This document shows, in pieces, positions 57,248 to 64,000 of a stretch of 64,000 nt of DNA (within the stretch, counting starts at the first letter, position 1; every line of letters starts with the position of its first letter). The notes under the pieces were generated by a model. The model made no database searches. It saw only the letters and a program-made list of their open reading frames with translations, and was not told the origin of the DNA. The stretch is from Botrytis cinerea B05.10 (taxonomy: Eukaryota > Ascomycota > Leotiomycetes > Helotiales > Sclerotiniaceae), in assembly GCF_000143535.2 (NCBI RefSeq), contig NC_037314.1, positions 1,984,001 through 2,048,000 of the forward strand. The letters are read 5' to 3'. The position numbers and the translations under genes were made by a program.

Positions 57248-59311
57248 ATGTATCGGACGAATCCACAAATTGTAAGCACGCACGAGCGAAATCGTACTTA
57301 AAAGCCTTGAAAATTCTCAGACTTGTTGCCACAATCACGTGGAGTCGTAATGTCAAAAGATCATGTTGCTAACACGATTTCTAGCATGGCTTTCGAATCA
57401 TCGTGGCCCAGGTCATATTTGGCTTGTTAGGTATCCCGCTGGCTTCTTCGTACCCATTTGGTGGAGTCGAAACCCGCGCTTCAAGCATTCAAGACTGCTT
57501 AACTCAGCACTCTGTTCCATATCAAGATAGTTCCTCATCTTCGTGGGCTACGACAATTTCCCCTTATAATCTTCGGTTATCATACACCCCTGCTGTTGTC
57601 ACTTTACCTACCACCTCACAACATGTCAGTGACGCAATCACTTGTGCAGCCGCTGCCGGACTCAAAGTACAGGCTAAATCTGGCGGGCATTCATATGCTA
57701 GTTATTCAAGCGGTGGTAAAGATGGAAGTCTTATCGTCAGTCTCGAGAACTTCAACTCTATAAGCGTTGATCCTCGTAAGTTCTATCAATATCCTGAACC
57801 TGCGTTCCGAACGACGTCTAATCAAACATGTTCTAGAAACCAATATTGCTACCGTTGGAGGAGGTGTACGTTTAGGAAACCTCGCTCTTGGACTGTACAG
57901 TCAGGGCAAACGAGCTGTTCCACATGGAACATGTCCAGGGGTTGGAATAGGTGGACATTTCACTCATGGAGGTTACGGATACGCATCTAGAATTTGGGGT
58001 TTGGCTCTTGATACTATCGTTGGCCTCGATGTGGTTCTTGCCAATGGAACCCAAATCCACACAACAGCCACAGCTTATCCCGATATTTTCTACGCAATGA
58101 GAGGAGCTGGTGATTCGTTTGCTATTGCGACGGCCTTCTACCTCCAGACTTTTGCTGCTCCATCGTCCGTTCTCACTTTCGCAGCTAGTATTCCCGCAGC
58201 ACTAGATAGTGTTAGCACTGCCGTCTCGTCCTTCACCAAACTTCAAGAACTTACTCTCGACTCTACCAAAATCAACAAAAATATCACATTAGGTATTTAC
58301 ACCGACAACTATGGATCATTCAGTCTTAGTGGCTGGTGCATGAGCTGTGATCAGAGCCATTTCGAGAGCGTCACCTTTCCAGCAATATTGGCCGCTTTTC
58401 CCACCGCCGCTACCAGCAGTGTTAAATCTCTAGGATGGACAGATGCTTTGGTCAGTGCAAACAATGGGGGACAGCTCCAGGAACCATTGACCGGATATGT
58501 TGCTCACGACACATTCTACGCAAAATCTGTGGTTACGAGGAATGCTGAGCCGTTGACTTCTACCCAGCTAACTAGCTACTTCACCTACATTCTGAATCAA
58601 GGAAGAAGTGCTCCTTCTCCTTGGTATACTATTATCGATTTATATGGAGGCGCCGATAGTCAGATAAATGTGCCTTCTTCCGACTCTTCGGCATATTCTG
58701 ATCGTGACGCTCATTGGGTTTTCCAGGTGAGACTCCTTTTCTTAACAATGCGATTATTTGGCCACTTAACTAACAACTCACAGAACTACGGCTTTACATC
58801 CAACTCTTTGCCACCATATGACGACGCTATAACGCCCTTCGTAGACTCTCTCAATAGCGCTCTTTCAGCTGGTGCATCTAGTGATTTTGGGGCATATCTC
58901 AACTACGTAGACCCAGAGCTAAGTGCAACCGACGCTGCGATGCTCGGATACGGACAAACTACATATGACAAATTATTGGCCATTAAACAGACCGTTGACC
59001 CCAATGAAGTGTTCTGGAATCCACAGAGTATTGGCGCTGCTGATGATGATTCTGGAAATAACGGCAGCAGTGGAACCACAAGCTCAGCTGCGTCTACATC
59101 TACATCTGCACCAACATCTACTTCTACCTCTACGGCGTCAAAAGCTACTGCAACATCGTCATTGAAAGTCTCAACAGATGCGTCGTGTGGTAACGGGTAT
59201 ACGTGCAAGGGAAGCTCGTTTGGAAGTTGCTGCTCTCGGTATGGATGGTGTGGTAGTACGAGTACGTACTGTGGAACTGGGTGTCAGAGTGGATTTGGAA
59301 CTTGTTCGTGA
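57248..59311 (+). CDS. Secreted FAD-linked oxidase (AA7/BBE type) with C-terminal chitin-binding module
   Basis: Proposed exons are 57248-57271, 57385-57775, 57837-58726 and 58784-59311 (610 residues). The frame of exon 2 has no ATG. A GCTAACACGATTTCTAG branch-plus-acceptor at 57384 and a GTAAGC donor at 57272 supply an 8-codon first exon, giving MYRTNPQIHGFRIIVAQVIF and a signal-like hydrophobic core. The FAD domain has both covalent attachment residues: His in SGGHSYASYS and Cys in HGTCPGVGIGGHFTHGGYG. The BBE C-terminal motif is NYVDPEL with VFWNPQSIG. After a Ser/Thr linker, a CBM18 module (CGNGYTCKGSSFGSCCSRYG) ends the protein. AA7 enzymes oxidise oligosaccharides and make H2O2; the module suggests chitin or chito-oligosaccharide. 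The 57-nt intron 3 is stop-free. Confidence 0.88.
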
Positions 59312-60244
59312 GGAGAAAAGTTCTTATGGGGGTGATTGAATAGGTTATTTAATTCGAGAATTGGGTTGGAGAGCAAAAAAAAGGATAATATTTAGATAAT
59401 AGATAATATGCCGCAAGGTATATATGGGTGAGATATGAATGGCGTCGAAAAGAGATGGAATGTTAATTTTTAAATTGTTATTCGGGAGATTAGTTCCCAC
59501 AGAAATATAGATACACAGAAAGTCAAATAAACAGACCTAATACCTCACATTATAATTATGAAGAGGACAATAACACTTTGAGACTTTATTCTAAGCAAGT
59601 AAAGTATATTATCTACTGGACTTTTAATATAAAAAAAGAGTAATGTCTCTTCTGAATGGGGCAAAATTATACACTGAAAATACCAGGGTTGATATCTTGG
59701 TATCGGAAAGAAACCAAGATATCCTCTAGAATGTACAGAAAAAAGATGGGAAAGAAAAAATTTGACCGTTTCTGAATGGTCTATTTTGTTTTTTATAAGT
59801 TGCAAATAGAAAAATTAATTAATTAATTTGATATTATATATAGAATTTTGAAAAGAGTATAAATACTTTGGAAGTGTGTCGCTTTTCTTGTTTGTTCGAT
59901 TAGAAGGGGTCCAAATGTTCCATAGCCTTGCACCTACCTAGGTAGCTTATGGGGTATTGGCTTGACGGATATATTTCCGAGAACCCCCACGAAACAAAAA
60001 CAAAAATGGCAAGTAGCCCGAACTGCTGCAGGTATGAACGTCATGCTTGTTCTGCTCTGCTGGGGTGAATTATGAGGGGTACTGACATTGGGTGGATTCA
60101 TCTATATGGCTCTTTAAATGGTGAGTTTGGTAGGGGATGGTTTGTTATGAAGACTTCAAATCACCCATCTTCAAGTTTAAGTAGCGTTTCCTCAATTCTT
60201 GTTCCTCCCGTTCATCCATCTACTTTTGATAGCACATTGACAAC
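59312..60244. other. Intergenic region (933 bp)
   Basis: Very AT-rich from 59340 to 59880, with ATTAATTAATTAATTA near 59813-59828. At 59934-59945 is the perfect palindrome CTACCTAGGTAG. No gene seen. Confidence 0.5.
59934..59945. repeat. Palindrome CTACCTAGGTAG
   Basis: Perfect 12-bp palindrome, flanked by CAC and CTTA, in the upstream region of the dehydrogenase gene. One of several related motifs in the window's spacers. Confidence 0.55.
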
Positions 60245-61651
60245 ATGTCTTCATCTGATAAGCCAGCCGTGGCCTTCATCGGTCTTGGGGCTATGGGGAT
60301 GGGCATGGCTACGAACCTCCTCAAAACATTCTCTGTTACTGGCTTTGATGTCTACGAACCCACGCTCGAGAAATTCAGATCCGCGGGCGGAAACACAGCT
60401 ACCACACCTCGATCTGCCGTCGCCAATGCACAATACATCGTCATCATGGTAGCCACGGCTGCGCAAACCCTTGCGGTTCTTTTCGACGATGTCACTGGAG
60501 CTATCCACGAATTACAGCCGAATGCTACGATAATACTAAGCTCTACTGCTTTCCCCGAACACGTACCGGAGGTCAGAGAATTACTGGACAATAAATATAA
60601 CAGGAAAGATGTGGAATTGGTAGATGCACCTGTGTCGGGAGGTACTAGTCGAGCAGCTCTTGGTACGCTTGTAATTCTCGCTTCTGGGCCGGAGAAATCG
60701 CTCGACGCTGCGAAACCAGTGTTGGATGCCATGGCAGATCCATTGCATATGATACCTGGTGGTTTGGGGGCGGGTACCAAGGTTAAAATGGTTCACCAAG
60801 CTCTCGCGGGAATACACATGATTATGGCATCAGAAGCCATGGGGTTTGCTGCATTCTTGGGTCTTAACACCAAGCAGGCTTTTGACTATCTAGTTAAATC
60901 ATCTGGAGAAAGCTGGATGTTGGGGAACAGAGTACCGCATATGTTGGAGAATGATCTACACCCGTATTCGGCACTGAACATCTTTGTTAAAGACATGGGT
61001 ATAGTGACAGCTGATGGCCGTAGAGTCAAATGTCCACTCTTCCTTTGCTCTGCGGCCGAACAAGTATTGGCATCCGGCGTACGTTCTGGGTTTGGTCTAG
61101 ATGATGATTCTGGACTTGTCAGAGCTTATATCCCTACCCAGCCAAGTCTTGTCTTCGATCAGACAACTACTTCTACTACAAGTGCGAATGATACGAGATT
61201 AAAGCTAGTTGAAGATATACTAGCAGGTGTACATCTAGTCGCAGCAGTAGAAGCAATGGCTTTTGGTCAAGCGATAGGTCTAGACACCGAAATGCTATAC
61301 GATGTAGTAAAAGGGGCGGCTGGAGCAAGCGCCATGTTCGTGGATAGAGTGCCAGCTTTGTTAAGTGGAAAGTGTACCTCAAAATCCTCTATTAATGATG
61401 TTGTTGCTCGTCTCGTAAGTAATTTGAAAGATCCTTTCACAATAATTCCATGTGAGTATATGGTGCTCACGATCAAACAGAATAAAGCAATCGAGGAAGC
61501 GAGCCGTGTCAAATACCCGCTACATCTCACAGCCACGGCGCTACAGATATTACAATTGGCGAGTAGTCGAAGTTCTGGCAATGAGCCTGACGTAGCAGCC
61601 ATAAAAGTATGGGATGGTATCGTCACATTTCCCGTACCTGGCTTTGCATGA
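60245..61651 (+). CDS. Beta-hydroxyacid dehydrogenase with duplicated C-terminal domain
   Basis: A single exon of 468 residues. The N-terminal part is a full 6-phosphogluconate/3-hydroxyisobutyrate dehydrogenase-like enzyme: NAD(P) motif AFIGLGAMGMGMATNLL, the substrate loop DAPVSGGTSRAALGTL, and the catalytic Lys in GLGAGTKVKMVHQALAG. The helical domain then ends with ALNIFVKDMGIVTADGRRVK and PLFLCSAAEQVL. From about residue 310 a second helical domain follows (KLVEDILAGVHLVAAVEAMA, FVDRVPALLSG, EEASRVKYPLHLTATALQIL) without its own Rossmann domain. Single-domain relatives are about 290-300 residues. The closest type I recall is L-threonate dehydrogenase-like proteins. Substrate unknown; cytosolic. 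A weak GTGAGT...CAG pair at 61453-61481 is too short to be an intron. Confidence 0.85.
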   Translation: MSSSDKPAVAFIGLGAMGMGMATNLLKTFSVTGFDVYEPTLEKFRSAGGNTATTPRSAVANAQYIVIMVATAAQTLAVLFDDVTGAIHELQPNATIILSSTAFPEHVPEVRELLDNKYNRKDVELVDAPVSGGTSRAALGTLVILASGPEKSLDAAKPVLDAMADPLHMIPGGLGAGTKVKMVHQALAGIHMIMASEAMGFAAFLGLNTKQAFDYLVKSSGESWMLGNRVPHMLENDLHPYSALNIFVKDMGIVTADGRRVKCPLFLCSAAEQVLASGVRSGFGLDDDSGLVRAYIPTQPSLVFDQTTTSTTSANDTRLKLVEDILAGVHLVAAVEAMAFGQAIGLDTEMLYDVVKGAAGASAMFVDRVPALLSGKCTSKSSINDVVARLVSNLKDPFTIIPCEYMVLTIKQNKAIEEASRVKYPLHLTATALQILQLASSRSSGNEPDVAAIKVWDGIVTFPVPGFA

Positions 61652-62733
61652 GGAAGTAGCTTCGTCAAGGAGCGATATTTGAGCTTTGATGCTACTAATA
61701 GGGATCACTTTTCTTGGACACTAGTATGAAGTTAATTTGCATAGAATAAGGTTGGAAGGCTGGAGCTGTAGTAAAATTAACTTGCTTCATTGACAAATAT
61801 TACGCTGGAACTTCCCCGCATTTTGTGCACCATATTGTTCCTGCAGAAACTAGCAAATTTGGCTCCTGCTGTGAGTTGTGTCAATCAAGTATATCTCCGA
61901 GAGTTAAATTTTTATCTCCAAATCTTCATGAATACGGAAACTTCGTCTTGAAGAAGAAGTCAAATTTAGAAATATTGAATGCGATTGTTTTTGATATTGT
62001 TGACGTTCCAGATCTTATGACATGTCTATCCAATGTCGTTTACAACACGACTCAATACCACGATGCAAGGGCCGGTCCGTCCGCACACCCAAAACCCCCA
62101 AAATGCTTTCCCACTTCTTAGTCTACCACCAAAAACGGTAGATCATTATAGCTTGAGTGCTACTCCTAGCATAGTCTACTTTGAGTTCCTGGGCACATGG
62201 ACACGGAAACGATTTGGAGATTATTAAAATGGGTTAGCTTTTGCGGCAATGCTGCGGCTGCTTCGCCAACAACATCTTTCCGTCTCCTAGCGGGGCAGCA
62301 CGGAATCTAATTATGTGATCTTGGCTTCGTCACTTCCAAACGTCGTTTAGTTTTGTTCGCAAAGGCGCCTTGGAATCAGAGTGGATATTTTGGAGAGTCT
62401 TGGAAATGCTGCTAAATGTCGCTATCGCTGTACTTTCTCGGTTAATGCTGCTCACTTGGATACTGGTTTGCTCGCCGTCGTAAAGTTGTATCGCTCATTG
62501 GTACGTTGGCACGACCGCCGTTCTAGTTTTGATCCCATGTGGAGAGTTCTTAGTATGTGAATTCGGGTACGAGTGGCTCTTTGTGCTCTTTGGCTACGGC
62601 TGTTTCCCCGTCGTATGATCTCATGCCAGCACGGGTCTTGAACATGGAAATATGTCTATAACTGGAAGAATATCTCTCCTTTAATGTGCATTTGTCTTGA
62701 GAACTGTACACACTCCTCTTGGTGATCGCAAAG
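61652..62733. other. Intergenic region (1.08 kb)
   Basis: Between the dehydrogenase and the GMC oxidoreductase. Short frames at 61825-62227 look random. No gene supported. Confidence 0.5.
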
Positions 62734-64000
62734 ATGCATTTCCAGTCTTTCTTATATGTTGCCGCTGCAATCCCTCTGAGCATTGCTGCACCCACAGCCG
62801 ATGGTCCAACAAAGAGAGCAGATGCTACATTCGACTATGTAGTTGTTGGTGGTGGAACTGCAGGATTGACAATAGCTTCAAGGTTGTCCGAAGATTCTGG
62901 GACCACAGTAGCAGTCATTGAAGCTGGAACTTTCTACCAGGTACAGACAAACGTCTTCATCACGAGATCGTATAATGGCTAAACAGATTTAGATCGCCAA
63001 TCCCGCACTCAGCTCAACGCCAGCCGGAGACTCATTCTGGGCGGGCTCCAGTCCGTCCGATGTCAATCCACTTGTGGATTGGAAATTCGTGACGTCACCT
63101 CAAGCTGGGGCGGCGGGTCGCTCGATTTCGTACGCCAGAGGCAAATGTCTCGGTGGAAGTTCAGCGAGGAATTTCATGATCTATCAGCGTGGTACCACGC
63201 AATCGTATCAGAAATGGGCGGATGCGGTGGATGATCAATCGTATACTTTTGATGGACTCTTTCCGTACTTTCAAAAGAGTGTTCGTTTCACTCCTCCGGG
63301 ATCCAGCCGTGCGTCCAACGCATCTGCTGAGTTTAGCGCTGTAAGCTTAGATTTTTCCTTCAATCTCCTCGTGGAAAATACTGATTTCCATCTCTAGTCT
63401 GCATATTCGTCTTCGGGAGGACCTCTGGAGGTTTCGTATGCTAATTACGCACAACCTTTCTCGAGTTACATGGAGGGATCCCTGGGCGAAATCGGAATCA
63501 ATGATATTCAAGATTTCAATACTGGGTCTCTCATGGGCAAACAATATTGCAGTTCTACCATCGATCCTTCCAGCCAAAAACGAGAGTCGTCCCAGACAGC
63601 CTATTATGACTCTACGGTGCAGAAACGCTCAAATCTCAAAGTCTATTCGCTTACCACGGCCCAAAAGGTTCTCTTTGATAACGACAAGAAAGCTACGAGT
63701 GTCAGAGTCACATCACTCGGTTTCATCCCATACACAATCAATGCCCGCAAAGAAGTCATCATGTCCGCCGGCGCCTTTCAAAGCCCTCAACTCCTCATGC
63801 TCTCAGGAATCGGCCCCAAAGACACCCTAGCCAAATGGAATATCCCAGCCATCTCCATCCTCGAGGGCGTCGGCCAAAACATGTGGGATCATATATTTTT
63901 CGGTCCTACTTACCGCGTCAAAGTACAGACGTTGACCAGACTTGCCAATGATCTGATCTACACGGCCGCACAATTCATAGGTCCCTATCTGATCCAGAAA
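62734..64000 (+). CDS. Secreted GMC oxidoreductase, partial (runs off right edge)
   Basis: Three exons visible: 62734-62940, 62993-63340 and 63398 to beyond 64000, 386 codons so far (introns 52 and 57 nt). The signal peptide is MHFQSFLYVAAAIPLSIAAP. The FAD Rossmann motif DYVVVGGGTAGLTIASRL is followed by EAGTFYQIANPA over splice 1. GMC signature 1 is in ARGKCLGGSSARNFMIYQRG. Signature 2 is in EVIMSAGAFQSPQLLMLSGI, and GVGQNMWDHIFFGP follows. The C-terminal half with the catalytic His-His/Asn pair is outside. The type is choline-dehydrogenase/aryl-alcohol-oxidase-like; secreted members oxidise alcohols or sugars and release H2O2. Substrate unknown. Confidence 0.9.

Overview
This is nuclear DNA of a filamentous ascomycete. 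Most genes are split by short spliceosomal introns (about 46-76 nt, GTAAGT/GTGAGT-type donors, CTAAY branch sites, TAG/CAG acceptors). Genes lie on both strands without operons, and the proteins are typical fungal ones (Cwc25, Spb4, Gpi15, Cym1, sedolisin, AA7 oxidase, Zn2Cys6 regulator). Gene families, intron style and AT-rich spacers suggest a Leotiomycete, perhaps a Botrytis/Sclerotinia-like plant-associated fungus. That placement is inferred from recognition and was not tested. I found no rRNA, convincing tRNA, transposon, CRISPR array or viral remnant.

Left edge (1-5473): a secondary-metabolism block. It holds a PaxB/Pyr4-type membrane terpene cyclase (cut by the window edge), a PaxC-like prenyltransferase with the divergent second motif NDCKNV, a flavin monooxygenase and a short-chain dehydrogenase. 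The PaxB plus PaxC pairing points to an indole-terpenoid pathway continuing to the left. It gives way to a conserved housekeeping block at SEC18.

Housekeeping core (6382-29296): SEC18/NSF, CWC25, two conserved uncharacterised proteins, SPB4, DGK1, a KxDL (BLOC-1/BORC-type) protein, GPI15, an RS-extended HUB1, NOP58, VMA6, mitochondrial uS15m and 40S RPS0. Several pairs share compact divergent promoters (SEC18/CWC25, SPB4/DGK1, NOP58/VMA6, uS15m/RPS0).

Middle (30366-47934): a secreted sedolisin of nine exons, an OGFr-domain protein with a Pro-Glu-Leu repeat tail, a membrane-anchored M24 aminopeptidase, ornithine decarboxylase with an unusual leader, the mitochondrial presequence protease CYM1, and a taxilin.

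Right part (47935-64000): a sparser region rich in secreted or accessory functions. It has a small unknown protein, a secreted pepsin-like protease, a Zn2Cys6 regulator, a small hydrophilic protein with a CRE site upstream, a secreted AA7 oxidase with a C-terminal chitin-binding module, a two-part beta-hydroxyacid dehydrogenase and the start of a secreted GMC oxidoreductase. Spacers of 0.5-2.4 kb carry short tandem repeats and CTACCTAGGTAG-like palindromes but no gene I can support. All exon joins given here were deduced by eye from splice consensus, reading frame and family continuity; none was checked against transcripts.
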